From Frankiales bacterium (GTDB lineage Bacteria; Actinomycetota; Actinomycetes; Mycobacteriales; SCTD01): DNA of 42,486 nt. Each line of letters starts with the position of its first letter. Position 1 is the first letter of the stretch. The notes beneath the pieces were generated by a model. It saw only the letters and a program-made list of their open reading frames with translations. It was not told where the DNA came from and made no database searches. Made by a program: the position numbers and the translations under genes. Below, piece by piece: positions 24,354-32,534 of this stretch. The stretch lies in NCBI GenBank assembly GCA_025966135.1, contig JAOPVP010000052.1, positions 1 through 42,486 of the forward strand. The letters are read 5' to 3'.

Positions 24354-25100
24354 TCAGAGGGTGGCGAGGGCGGTGCGCAGGGCGTCGCAGGCCGGCGAGG
24401 TCGGGTCGAGGTGCTCGAAGTGGCCGCCCGGGACCTGTACGAGGCTGCAGCCCGCGCCTGCCACCGCCAGGTAGTCGAGGCTCTGGGACAGCGGCACCGT
24501 GTCGTCGTCGACGCCGTGCACGAGCACGGTAGGTACCCCCGAGGGGGCGAGGGCCAGCGGATCGGCCACGGCGTAGCGCTCCGGCACGGAGGCAGGTGAG
24601 CCGCCGAGCAAGGTGTCGATGGCGCCGTCGCCGAGCCCGAGGGCGCTCCCCTTAGCGAGGGCTGCAACGGGAGCCTGCGGTACGGCGAGTGCCGGGGTGA
24701 CGTGGTCGCCGGCCCCCGGCGAGCCGGCCGGGAGCCGACCGCGGGAGGCGAGCCACAGGGCCAGGTGCCCGCCTGCCGAGTGCCCGACCACCGCGACCCG
24801 CCGCTGGTCGATGTGGTCGGCGTAGTGGCCGTGGAAGGCGAAGTCGTAGCCCAGGGCCGCGTCGGTCAGCGTCGCCGGCCAGAGGGCGTCGGCGGCGGCG
24901 TAGTCGATGTTCCAGACGAGGTAGCCGCGGCCGGCCAGGTCCGCGGCGAGGGCGTCCTCGAGATGGCGGCCGTAGACCGGCCGCCAGTAGCCACCATGCA
25001 CGAGCACCACGGTCGGGAGCTCCTGGGTGGCGGCGGGTGGCACCCACCACTCCCCGAGCTGGCGTGCACCCGTGCCGTAGTGCTCCACCCGTCGCGGCAC
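24354..25100 (-). CDS. Alpha/beta hydrolase (esterase/lipase, HGG type)
   Basis: The product has 248 residues. The oxyanion motif HGGYWRPVYGR, nucleophile elbow GHSAGGH, a later Asp in LVHGVDDDTVP and the His in GGHFEHLDP form the hydrolase triad. It resembles the kynurenine formamidase/arylformamidase-like esterases, but no tryptophan-catabolism genes are nearby and the substrate is open. No signal peptide, so cytoplasmic. GTG at 25100 lies 9 bp after the stop of the PilB-receiver fusion gene, so the two are likely co-transcribed. Confidence 0.85.
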   Translation of the reverse strand: MPRRVEHYGTGARQLGEWWVPPAATQELPTVVLVHGGYWRPVYGRHLEDALAADLAGRGYLVWNIDYAAADALWPATLTDAALGYDFAFHGHYADHIDQRRVAVVGHSAGGHLALWLASRGRLPAGSPGAGDHVTPALAVPQAPVAALAKGSALGLGDGAIDTLLGGSPASVPERYAVADPLALAPSGVPTVLVHGVDDDTVPLSQSLDYLAVAGAGCSLVQVPGGHFEHLDPTSPACDALRTALATL

Positions 25101-25109
25101 GTCAACACG

Positions 25110-27449
25110 TCAGATGACTGCGGCGGGAAGCTGGCGCGTCTCGCGGCTCAGCAGCGCTAGAACGCGCTCCTCGAGCAGCATCGGCTCGACCGGCTTGGCG
25201 AGGAAGTCGTCGGCGCCGGCGTTGCGGGCCTCGCGCTCGACCTTGAGGGACGAGGAGCCGGTGAACAGCACCAGTGGCAGCGTCAGCGTCTTGGGGTCGG
25301 AGCGGATGAGCCGGATGAACTCCAGACCCGAAAGGTCCGGCAGCCCGTTGTCGACGAGCACCCCGTCGAAGTCCTGGGCGCCGAGCAGGCTGAGGCCCTC
25401 CTGGGACGACAGTGCCGAGGTGACCACTGCCGACCCGGCGAGGGCCGCAGCGACGAAGGTGCAGACGCTCTCGTCGTCGTCGATGACGAGCAGACGCGGC
25501 AGGTCCTCGGCCGTGCGCGTCGGCTCCTTCGCTGGGCGGTCGGCGACGGTCGTGCGGCACCACGGACAGACCGCCCATTCGGCGTCGAGGGTCTTGTCGC
25601 ACGATACGCAGTGATTGCGGGCCAGCAGCGCGCCGTCCCACGGGCAGCAGACCATGTCGTCGCCGAGCGCACGCGCGCAGGTCGGGCAGCGCGGACCGCT
25701 CACGGCGTCCACGTGGGTCGTGCGCAGGACCTCCTCGAACGTCGTCTCCCCGCGGAAGGCGGCGGCCAGCGCGGACGACCGCAACGTGGTCATGCCGTGC
25801 TCACGGGCTGCGACAGCGATGGCGGCCTCGGTCGGTGTCGACAGCAGCACCTTGCGCAGGGCTGCGGTGACGGGGAGGACCTCGAAGATGCCGGTGCGCC
25901 CCCGGTAGCCGGTGCCGCCGCACTCCGCGCATCCCTTGCCGCGACGGGGGGTCGCGTCGGTGAGGTCAGCGTCGACCAGACCGAGCAGGGACAGGGTCCG
26001 GGCGGAGGGGGCGTACTCGGCCGCGCACTTCGCACAGGGTCGCCGTACCAGTCTTTGGGCGACGACCAGGGTCAGCGACGACGCCACGAGGAAGGGCTCG
26101 ACGCCCATGTCGACGAGGCGGGTGATGGCGCTGACCGCGTCGTTGGTGTGCAGCGTCGTGAGGACCAGGTGGCCGGTGAGGGAGGCCTGAAGGGCCAGCT
26201 CGCCGGTCTCCAGGTCGCGGACCTCGCCGACGAGCACGATGTCGGGGTCCTGTCGCAGGATGCTGCGCAGCCCGCGGGCGAACGTCATGCCTGAGCGCTC
26301 GTGCACCTGTACCTGCGTGATGCCGGCTACCTGCACCTCGACGGGGTCCTCGAGGGTCACGAGGTTGCGGTCAGGTGTGCTGACCTGCTGGATCGCGGCG
26401 TAGAGCGTGTTGGTCTTACCGGAGCCGGTCGGACCGGTGATGAGCACCAGGCCCTGCGTCTGGGTCAGGGCCGAGGTGATGAGCTCGAGCTGGGGCGGGG
26501 TCATGCCGGTCTTGTTGAGCAGCGGGACGTTCTCGGCGCGGGGGAGCAGTCGGATGACGACCTTCTCGCCGTGCAGCGTCGGCAGCGTCGAGATGCGCGC
26601 CTCGACGACGAGCCCGTCGACGGTCAGCTTGGCGCGGCCGTCCTGGGGACGCCGCCGCTCGGCAATGTCCAGGCCCGACACGATCTTGATGCGGCTGACC
26701 GCGGCGCTGGTGGCGTTCTTGGGCACCGTCATGACGTCGCGGAGCAGGCCGTCCACGCGATAGCGGATGCGCAGGTCGCCTGCCTGCGGCTCGACGTGCA
26801 CGTCCGAGGCGCGGGCGCGCACGGCATCGGCCAGGACGACGTCCACCAGGCGCACGATCGGCGCCGCCTCGACGGCCTGCTGCGCAAGGTCCTCCTGCAG
26901 GGGGTCCTTGTCGTCATCGAGCCCTTCGAACAGGGTGTGCATGTCGGTCGCGTCCTCCGAAAGCGACCAGGCACGGCTGAGGTGGTCGCGGACCTGGCTT
27001 TCGGTGGCGACGACCACCATCACGTCCTGCGCGCCGGTGTAGAGCTTTACGTCGTCCAGGGCCACCACGTTGGTGGGGTCTGACGTGGCGACCTTGAGCT
27101 GGTTGCCGGTGCGATCGAGCACGATCACGCCGTTGCGCTCGCAGACCGCGCGTGGGACCAGCCGCACGTGCTCGGGCACGACCAGCGTGCGGCCGAGGTC
27201 GACCAGTGGCAGGCCGAGGGCTTCGGCGAGCGCCTCCGCGACCTGCAGCTCGGTGGCCATGCCCAAGTCGGCGACGACCGAGCCGAGCCGCTTGCGGTGC
27301 TCGCCGGCGATGACATCGCTCTGAGCGTTGAGGGCCTCGCTGAGCTGCTCCTCGGTGAGCAGACCGTGGGCGGCCAGGACCTCCCCGATGCGTCGGCGAC
27401 CGCCCGGCCGGTGGCCGCCCTCTGCAGCTGATGCGGGTCGGTTGCTCAC
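25110..27449 (-). CDS. PilB/GspE-type ATPase fused to zinc ribbons and a response-regulator receiver domain
   Basis: The product has 779 residues. Residues 20-160 are the N-terminal GspE/MshEN-like region. The assembly ATPase (about 195-575) has Walker A GPTGSGKT (339-346), Asp box TLEDPVE (365-371), Walker B region IVLVGEVRD (404-412), His box LTTLHTNDA, and the zinc tetracysteine C472/C475/C507/C510. Four Cys pairs follow (588/591, 601/602, 614/617, 628/631), consistent with a double zinc ribbon. Residues 652-770 are a CheY-like receiver with all key residues: Asp657-Asp658, phospho-acceptor Asp700, Thr730 and Lys752. No pilin, prepilin peptidase or platform gene is in the window. It follows DUF1003 by 57 bp and precedes the esterase by 9 bp. 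Function unknown. Confidence 0.92.
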   Translation of the reverse strand: MSNRPASAAEGGHRPGGRRRIGEVLAAHGLLTEEQLSEALNAQSDVIAGEHRKRLGSVVADLGMATELQVAEALAEALGLPLVDLGRTLVVPEHVRLVPRAVCERNGVIVLDRTGNQLKVATSDPTNVVALDDVKLYTGAQDVMVVVATESQVRDHLSRAWSLSEDATDMHTLFEGLDDDKDPLQEDLAQQAVEAAPIVRLVDVVLADAVRARASDVHVEPQAGDLRIRYRVDGLLRDVMTVPKNATSAAVSRIKIVSGLDIAERRRPQDGRAKLTVDGLVVEARISTLPTLHGEKVVIRLLPRAENVPLLNKTGMTPPQLELITSALTQTQGLVLITGPTGSGKTNTLYAAIQQVSTPDRNLVTLEDPVEVQVAGITQVQVHERSGMTFARGLRSILRQDPDIVLVGEVRDLETGELALQASLTGHLVLTTLHTNDAVSAITRLVDMGVEPFLVASSLTLVVAQRLVRRPCAKCAAEYAPSARTLSLLGLVDADLTDATPRRGKGCAECGGTGYRGRTGIFEVLPVTAALRKVLLSTPTEAAIAVAAREHGMTTLRSSALAAAFRGETTFEEVLRTTHVDAVSGPRCPTCARALGDDMVCCPWDGALLARNHCVSCDKTLDAEWAVCPWCRTTVADRPAKEPTRTAEDLPRLLVIDDDESVCTFVAAALAGSAVVTSALSSQEGLSLLGAQDFDGVLVDNGLPDLSGLEFIRLIRSDPKTLTLPLVLFTGSSSLKVEREARNAGADDFLAKPVEPMLLEERVLALLSRETRQLPAAVI

Positions 27450-27506
27450 AACGTCCTCTCGGGCTCACGCTGTGCATCGGCTGGTGAGCCCCCTGAGTGA
27501 AGTGTG

Positions 27507-28157
27507 TCAGGAAGCGTCGGCCTCACCGGCGAACGGCTCGGAGAGCTTCGCCCCCTGCTGCCCCTCGGGTTGGGCGGTGCGGCGCTTCTTGCGCTCGGCC
27601 CGTCGATCACGCTCCTCCCGCTTGATCCTGGCCTGCTGGTCGTAGAGCATCGCGCCGGCCCCTTCGCTGGTCCGGGCGACGACCTCTTCGGTGAGCTCGC
27701 GGAGCTGATCGCGCAGGAAGTCGCGCGTGGCGACCTCGCCCAGGGACAGGCGCAGGGAGGCCAGCTCACGGGTGAGGTACTCCACGTCCGCCTGCAGCCG
27801 CTGGTTCTGGCCCCGGTCCTCTTCGAGCGCGACCCGGTCGCGGTCGGCTTGGCGGTTCTGGGCGAGCAGGATCAGGGGCGCGGCGTAGGAGGCCTGCAGC
27901 GACAGGATGAGCGTGAGGAGCGTGAAGTTGTTCCTGACGCTGTCGAACTGCAGGTTTGCCGGCGCGTAGGTGTTCCACACGAGCCAGGCGGCGCAGAACA
28001 CCGTCAGGTAGACGAGGAAGCGGCTGGTCCCCAGGAAGCGCGCGATCTGCTCCGACAGCCGTCCGAAACGCTCCGGGTCGTAGTGCGGGCGCGGGATGGC
28101 GCTGCGGGCCTCGACCGGTTGGTCCAGGCGCTGCCGACGGCTGTTGCGCTCAGCCAT
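27507..28157 (-). CDS. DUF1003 family membrane protein
   Basis: The product has 216 residues. Two membrane segments (about FLVYLTVFCAAWLVWNTY and FTLLTLILSLQASYAAPLILL) are the DUF1003 core, with conserved FDSVRNNF between them and LLAQNRQADRDR after. A long coiled-coil helix and a Lys/Arg-rich, then acidic, C-terminus follow in the cytoplasm. Function is not established. Its start overlaps the MgtE-N gene by 8 bp; the same pairing occurs near mrp in mycobacteria (Rv1231c/Rv1232c region), which supports a joint role, possibly in cation handling or stress. Confidence 0.87.
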   Translation of the reverse strand: MAERNSRRQRLDQPVEARSAIPRPHYDPERFGRLSEQIARFLGTSRFLVYLTVFCAAWLVWNTYAPANLQFDSVRNNFTLLTLILSLQASYAAPLILLAQNRQADRDRVALEEDRGQNQRLQADVEYLTRELASLRLSLGEVATRDFLRDQLRELTEEVVARTSEGAGAMLYDQQARIKREERDRRAERKKRRTAQPEGQQGAKLSEPFAGEADAS

Positions 28158-29403
28158 GGCGACGGGCCCGTCCCTCGCGCCAGTCCTCCGGAAGGACGTG
28201 GTCCAGCACGTCGTCGACGGTCACCGCCCCCAGCAGCCGCTGCTCGGAGTCCACGACCGGGACCGCGACCAGGTTGTACGACGCCAGGTGCCGTGTGACA
28301 TCGGCCAGCGAGACCTCGGGGGCGAGTGGGTCGATATCGGTCTGGATGACCGCGGAGATGAGGCTCGAGGGCGGCTCGCGGAGCAGCCGCTGAAAGTGCG
28401 CGGTGCCGAGGTAGCGCCCAGTCGGGGTCTCGTACGGCGGTCGCACCACGTAGACCTGAGTCGCCAGGCTGGGGTGCAACTCGGGATGCCGGATGCGGGC
28501 CAACGCCTCCGCCACGGTCGTGCCGGGTCCCAGGATCACCGGCTCGCTGGTCATGAGGCCGCCGGCGGTGTCGTCGCTGTAGGCGAGCAGCTGCCGGACC
28601 GGCTCAGCCTCGTCGGGCTCCATGAGGTCGAGCAGGCGCGCAGCGTCAGCAGGCTGCATCTCGCCGAGCAGGTCGGCGGCGTCGTCGGGCGCCATCGCCT
28701 CCAGGACGTCAGCGGCGCGTTCGTCCTCCAGCCCGGCCATGAGCTGGACCTGCTCGTCCTCAGGCATCTCCTCGAGGACGTCGGCGAGCCGCTCGTCGTC
28801 GAGGGCGGCGGCGATCTCGCCGCGTCGCTTGTCGGACAGGTCGTGCATCACGCCGGCCAGGTCAGCGGGGCGGAGCTTCTCGAAGACCGCGAGCAGGTTG
28901 GCCGCGCCCTGATCGCCCTCGGGCAGCGAGAAGCCCGTGACCTCGTCCCAGTCGACCTGGAGCAGCTCGCTGCGACGACGGCCCCGGCCGTGCCGGACGG
29001 CGACCTTGGTGACGAACCAGTCCACCCGGCTCTGCTCCATCGCCACGTCGACGACGGTGACCTCCTGGCCATCAGTCGGACTTCCGGCGAGGAGGGTGAC
29101 GCGCCGGTCGAGCAGCTCGGCGAGCACGAGCGTCTCCCCGGGCCGCTTGTCGAAGCGGCGCAGGCTGACGGTGCCGGTGGACAGCAGCACGGCGTCGGCC
29201 TCGATGGACGTGACCCGGCTCATCGGCACGAAGATCCGGCGGCGGGCCTGGATCTCCACCAGCATCCCGAGCGCACGCGGGGCGTCCTTGCCGATGCGCA
29301 GCGCGACGACCACGTCCCTGACCCGGCCCACCTGGTCGCCGTTCGGGTCGAAGACCGGGAGGCCGGCGAGGCGCGCGACAAAGACGCGGTTACCGGTGCT
29401 CAC
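28150..29403 (-). CDS. PRC-barrel / MgtE N-terminal / CBS domain protein (no channel)
   Basis: The product has 417 residues. Two PRC-barrel-like segments (about 5-160; GLPVFDPNGDQVGRVRDVVV and a second around VTVVDVAMEQ) precede an MgtE N-domain of armadillo-type repeats (EIAAALDDERLADVLEEMPED and following) and a CBS pair (GGLMTSEPVILGPGTTVAEAL; LVAVPVVDSEQRLLGAVTVDDVLDHVLPED). Unlike MgtE magnesium channels, no membrane segments follow the CBS pair, so it cannot itself transport. It may sense Mg2+ or nucleotides for a partner, perhaps the coupled DUF1003 membrane protein. This is the Rv1232c-like group. Confidence 0.88.
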   Translation of the reverse strand: MSTGNRVFVARLAGLPVFDPNGDQVGRVRDVVVALRIGKDAPRALGMLVEIQARRRIFVPMSRVTSIEADAVLLSTGTVSLRRFDKRPGETLVLAELLDRRVTLLAGSPTDGQEVTVVDVAMEQSRVDWFVTKVAVRHGRGRRRSELLQVDWDEVTGFSLPEGDQGAANLLAVFEKLRPADLAGVMHDLSDKRRGEIAAALDDERLADVLEEMPEDEQVQLMAGLEDERAADVLEAMAPDDAADLLGEMQPADAARLLDLMEPDEAEPVRQLLAYSDDTAGGLMTSEPVILGPGTTVAEALARIRHPELHPSLATQVYVVRPPYETPTGRYLGTAHFQRLLREPPSSLISAVIQTDIDPLAPEVSLADVTRHLASYNLVAVPVVDSEQRLLGAVTVDDVLDHVLPEDWREGRARRHG

Positions 29404-29487
29404 GGCGCGAGGCTACCTCCGGACAGCCCTCCGGCATCGTGCGGCACGATGCGCGCAACCGCCTTTCTGGACCCCTTGGAGGACCGC

Positions 29488-30249
29488 GTGACCACACTCG
29501 ACCGCTTCCGTCTCGACGGCAAGGTGGCCCTCGTGACGGGCGCCTCGTCCGGACTGGGCGTGGCCATCGCCCAATGCCTCGCGGAGGCGGGGGCCGACCT
29601 GGTCCTCGGGGCTCGTCGTACCGACCGCTTGGCGGAGACGAAGGCGCTCGTCGAAGGCCTCGGGCGCCGGGCGATCACGGTGACGACCGACGTGACGGAC
29701 CCGGACCAGTGCACGGCCATGGTCGCGGCCGCCGTGCAGGAGTTCGGGAAGGTGAACATCCTCGTCAACAACGCGGGCTTCGGGTGGGCGAAGCCGGCCA
29801 CGAGGGAGACGCCCGAGGAGTTCCGCAAGGTCATCGACATCAACCTCAACGGCCAGTACTGGATGGCGCAGGCGTTCGGGCGGGCGGTCACCGAGGGTGG
29901 TTCGATCGTCAACATCTCGAGCGTCCTGGCCCTGCGCCCGGGCAGCATCCCGCAGGCCGGCTACGCAGCCTCCAAAGCCGGCCTCATCGGGCTGACGCGG
30001 GATCTCGCGGCGCAGTGGACCAGCCGCAAGGGGGTCCGCGTCAACGCGATCGCACCGGGCTACTTCCCGAGCGAGATGACCGACGAGCTCGACCCGCGGG
30101 AGGGCGAGATCGTCAAGATGCTGACACCCGCCGGTCGGTACGGCGTACCGCACGAGGTCGGCGACGCGGTGGTCTTCCTGGCCTCCGAGGCGTCGTCCTA
30201 CGTCACCGGCATCACGCTGCCGGTCGACGGCGGGCTGGTCATGCCATGA
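29488..30249 (+). CDS. Short-chain dehydrogenase/reductase (SDR)
   Basis: The product has 253 residues, classical SDR. Cofactor motif TGASSGLG, NNAG, and the catalytic set Asn, Ser (NISSV), Tyr and Lys (AGYAASKAG) are in place, with the usual C-terminal FLASEASSYVTGITLPVDGG. Arg-Arg after the second strand (LGARRTDRL) suggests NADP(H). The substrate is unknown. GTG at 29488 has GGAGG (29478-29482) 5 nt upstream; an earlier in-frame ATG at 29449 is less supported. The stop overlaps the next gene's ATG (ATGA). It is divergent from the MgtE-N gene. Confidence 0.88.
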   Translation: MTTLDRFRLDGKVALVTGASSGLGVAIAQCLAEAGADLVLGARRTDRLAETKALVEGLGRRAITVTTDVTDPDQCTAMVAAAVQEFGKVNILVNNAGFGWAKPATRETPEEFRKVIDINLNGQYWMAQAFGRAVTEGGSIVNISSVLALRPGSIPQAGYAASKAGLIGLTRDLAAQWTSRKGVRVNAIAPGYFPSEMTDELDPREGEIVKMLTPAGRYGVPHEVGDAVVFLASEASSYVTGITLPVDGGLVMP

Positions 30250-31097
30250 CGGGTCCGACGCTTGCCTATGAAGTGGTCGATGTCTTCACCGACAAGGCTT
30301 TTGCCGGCAACCCGCTCGCGGTGGTGCTCGACGGCGACGACCTGTCCACCGCGCAGATGCAGGCGATCGCGTCGGAGTTCAACCTGTCCGAGACGGCCTT
30401 CCCCTACGCCGCACCCGAGGGCGCGACCTACGGGCTGCGCATCTTCACGCCACGGACCGAGCTGCCGTTCGCCGGCCACCCGTCGGTCGGGTCGGCGTCG
30501 GTGCTGCACCGGCTGGGACGCATCGAGGCCGGCGCCAACGTCCAGGCCTGCGGGGCGGGGTTGTTGCCGGTGGTGGTCGGTCAGGACGCCGTGACCCTCA
30601 GCGGCGGCCCCCCGTCGTACGGCGATCCGTTGGACGCGACGCCCCTGCTGGACGCGCTCGGGCTGTCCGCCGACGACCTGGTCGGGCCGGCACCGAGGTT
30701 CGCCGGCGTCGGCATCGACTTCGCCTACGTGCTGGTGAGGCCCGAAGCTCTGGGGCGGGTGAGTCTCGACGGGCCCAAGGTCGCGGCGATCGGGCGCTCG
30801 GGCATCTCGCTGCTGTCCTGGGACGGTGCGGTCGCGCGGTCGCGGGTCTTCCCGGGCGGGGTCGGGGTGGGTGAGGACCCGGCCACCGGCTCCGCGGCCC
30901 TGGGGTTCGGGGTCTACCTCGCGGCCAGCGGGCTCCTTCAGGACGGCACGCACGACTACGTCATCGAGCAGGGGTACGAGATGGGCCGGCCTTCGACGTT
31001 GTCCTGTCGGGTCGAGGTCCAGGGCGGGCGGGCCGTCCGGACGACGGTCAGTGGCGGGGTGGTCCCGATCGCCCGCGGGGAGATCCGGGCTCCTTGA
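30246..31097 (+). CDS. PhzF family phenazine-biosynthesis-like isomerase
   Basis: The product has 283 residues with two diaminopimelate-epimerase-like halves. Family motifs: VFTDKAFAGNPLAVVLDG, the catalytic Glu49 in NLSETAF, RIFTPRTELPFAGHPSVGSA, and VGEDPATGSAALGFGVYL. PhzF makes the ring precursor of phenazines, but most bacterial homologues lie outside phenazine clusters and have unknown substrates; no phz genes are present here. Coupled to the SDR gene by ATGA. Its TGA directly abuts the stop codon of the convergent next gene, giving the sequence TGATCA. Confidence 0.88.
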   Translation: MTGPTLAYEVVDVFTDKAFAGNPLAVVLDGDDLSTAQMQAIASEFNLSETAFPYAAPEGATYGLRIFTPRTELPFAGHPSVGSASVLHRLGRIEAGANVQACGAGLLPVVVGQDAVTLSGGPPSYGDPLDATPLLDALGLSADDLVGPAPRFAGVGIDFAYVLVRPEALGRVSLDGPKVAAIGRSGISLLSWDGAVARSRVFPGGVGVGEDPATGSAALGFGVYLAASGLLQDGTHDYVIEQGYEMGRPSTLSCRVEVQGGRAVRTTVSGGVVPIARGEIRAP

Positions 31098-31538
31098 TCA
31101 GCGTGGCTCGGTGAGCTCGGGGTCGTGCCCTGACTGCACCAGCTCGCCGGTCGGGAACAGCTTGAGAACGGTGGACTCGCGTGCCCACCGGGCCGGCTGG
31201 TCCTCGCCGTCCGGGGCGTTGAGGCGCTGCGCGTGCAGGAGCGGCACGACGGCTTCCCACTCCGCGGAGTCAGGTGCGATGCGGGAGACGGTGGCCTGCC
31301 AGCTGACGAGCCGATCGTTCTGCGTCGCCTTGCTGCGGACGGTCACCACCGCCCGGGTCGCAGTCCCGGCACCGGGGAGCTCCTGCTCGAGACCACCGCA
31401 CACCAGCCACAGGCCTTCGTCGTGCCAGAGGTGCCACACCAGGCGAGGGCGGTGGTCCTCGAGGGCAACCCAGACGACGCCGGACCGCTTGGTCGCCTCG
31501 TCGAGGATCGGCGACGTCGTGGGAGGAGGTAGCTCCAT
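31098..31538 (-). CDS. Small actinobacterial protein, possible flavin-reductase/PPOX-like barrel
   Basis: The product has 146 residues. It starts MELPPPTTSPILDEATKRSGVVWV and continues with RPRLVWHLWHDEGLWLVCGGLEQELPG and VVTVRSKATQNDRLVSWQATVSRI. The alternating strands and the RPRLVWHLWHDE segment recall a split-barrel fold of the pyridoxamine-phosphate-oxidase group, but no flavin motif is certain, so the fold is a guess. ATG at 31538 is preferred over 31550 because a -10-like CATGAT lies 7 nt before it. It is divergent from the EamA gene with 18 bp between starts and converges on phzF with no gap. Confidence 0.62.
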   Translation of the reverse strand: MELPPPTTSPILDEATKRSGVVWVALEDHRPRLVWHLWHDEGLWLVCGGLEQELPGAGTATRAVVTVRSKATQNDRLVSWQATVSRIAPDSAEWEAVVPLLHAQRLNAPDGEDQPARWARESTVLKLFPTGELVQSGHDPELTEPR

Positions 31539-31544
31539 GGCTGA

Positions 31545-31551
31545 CATCATG
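31545..31551. promoter_or_regulatory. Overlapping divergent -10 candidates
   Basis: CATCAT on the plus strand (31545-31550) ends 6 nt before the EamA GTG. CATGAT on the minus strand (31551-31546) ends 7 nt before the other gene's ATG. Both mRNAs would be leaderless and the two -10 boxes share five bases. Confidence 0.35.
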
Positions 31552-31556
31552 GCGTG

Positions 31557-32486
31557 GTGACTGCCGTGGCCCCTGTCCAGCAGGGCGTCTCGCGCCCGCC
31601 GACTCGCGACCTCGGCATCATCACCGTTGCCCTCCTTGCGGTCTCGACCTCAGGTCCGCTGATCGCGGCCACTGCTGTGCCGGCCCTGGCGATCGCCTTC
31701 TGGCGCAACGTGATGGCCGGTGCGGTCCTGACACCCATCGTCCTTTTACGGCGCCGTCAGGAGCTGCGGAGCCTCGATCGCCGCGAGCGTGGGCTGGCCC
31801 TGGTCGCAGGCCTGCTGCTGGCGCTGCACTTCGGCACCTGGATCCCGGCGCTGTCCTACACATCCGTCGCGAGTGCGACCGCCCTGGTCGCGACCCAGCC
31901 GGTCTGGTCGGCGCTCATCAGCAAGCTGCGCGGCGAGGCCGTGAGCCGGCAGGTCTGGATCGGGATCGTGGTCGCGATGGCCGGGGCGCTGCTGCTCACC
32001 GGCGCCGACCTCCAGGTGTCCGGCAAGGCGCTGTTCGGCGACGGGCTCGCGATCGTCGGGGGCATGTTCGCGGCCGGCTACATGACGGCCGGCAGCGAGG
32101 TGCGGCGCAGCGTCTCCACCACCACCTACACCGCGCTCTGCTACACGACGACCGCGCTGCTCCTGCTGGTGGCGTGCCTGGTCGGTGGCCAGGCCCTCAG
32201 CGGGTACGACGGTCGCGACTGGCTCAAGCTCGTGGCCCTGACCGCCGGTGCCCAACTGCTCGGGCACTCGCTGTTCAACGTGGTCCTCAAGACCACCAGT
32301 CCAACCGTCGTCAGTCTGTCCATCCTGTTCGAGATCCCGGGGGCGGCGCTCATCGCGGCGTTGTTCGTGAAGGGCCAGCAGGTCCCGCTGCTGGCGGTTC
32401 CCGCGGCGGCGCTGCTCGTGGCTGGGCTCGGGCTCGTCATCCGGTCGAGCAGCCGACAGGCCACACCGAGCGTCCCGGTCGAGTAA
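31557..32486 (+). CDS. EamA/DMT-superfamily transporter
   Basis: The product has 309 residues with about ten hydrophobic helices in two EamA repeats. Typical DMT signatures include AIAFWRNVMAGAVLTPIVLL, SYTSVASATALVATQPVWSALI, GIVVAMAGALLLTGAD, and in the second half HSLFNVVLKTTSPTVVSLSILFEIPGAALIAALF. Such carriers export metabolites or amino acids; the substrate cannot be told. GTG at 31557 is chosen; GTG at 31554 is possible. It has only 18 bp to the divergent gene, so its promoter must be very compact. A TAGCCT (32492-32497) just after its stop may be the promoter for the following lyase gene. Confidence 0.85.
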   Translation: MTAVAPVQQGVSRPPTRDLGIITVALLAVSTSGPLIAATAVPALAIAFWRNVMAGAVLTPIVLLRRRQELRSLDRRERGLALVAGLLLALHFGTWIPALSYTSVASATALVATQPVWSALISKLRGEAVSRQVWIGIVVAMAGALLLTGADLQVSGKALFGDGLAIVGGMFAAGYMTAGSEVRRSVSTTTYTALCYTTTALLLLVACLVGGQALSGYDGRDWLKLVALTAGAQLLGHSLFNVVLKTTSPTVVSLSILFEIPGAALIAALFVKGQQVPLLAVPAAALLVAGLGLVIRSSSRQATPSVPVE

Positions 32487-32534
32487 CAGCGCCTAGCCTG
32501 CACGCAGCCTTCACGCACCCACCGAGGAGAGCCC

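Noticed and set aside
28096..29487. Upstream extension of the SDR frame over the MgtE-N gene
   Set aside because: The open frame is antisense to a coupled, well-supported gene; the SDR ribosome site and family N-terminus place the start at 29488.
30246..31097. Phenazine biosynthesis locus
   Set aside because: Only a PhzF-family protein is present; it is common outside phenazine clusters and no other phz gene is nearby.
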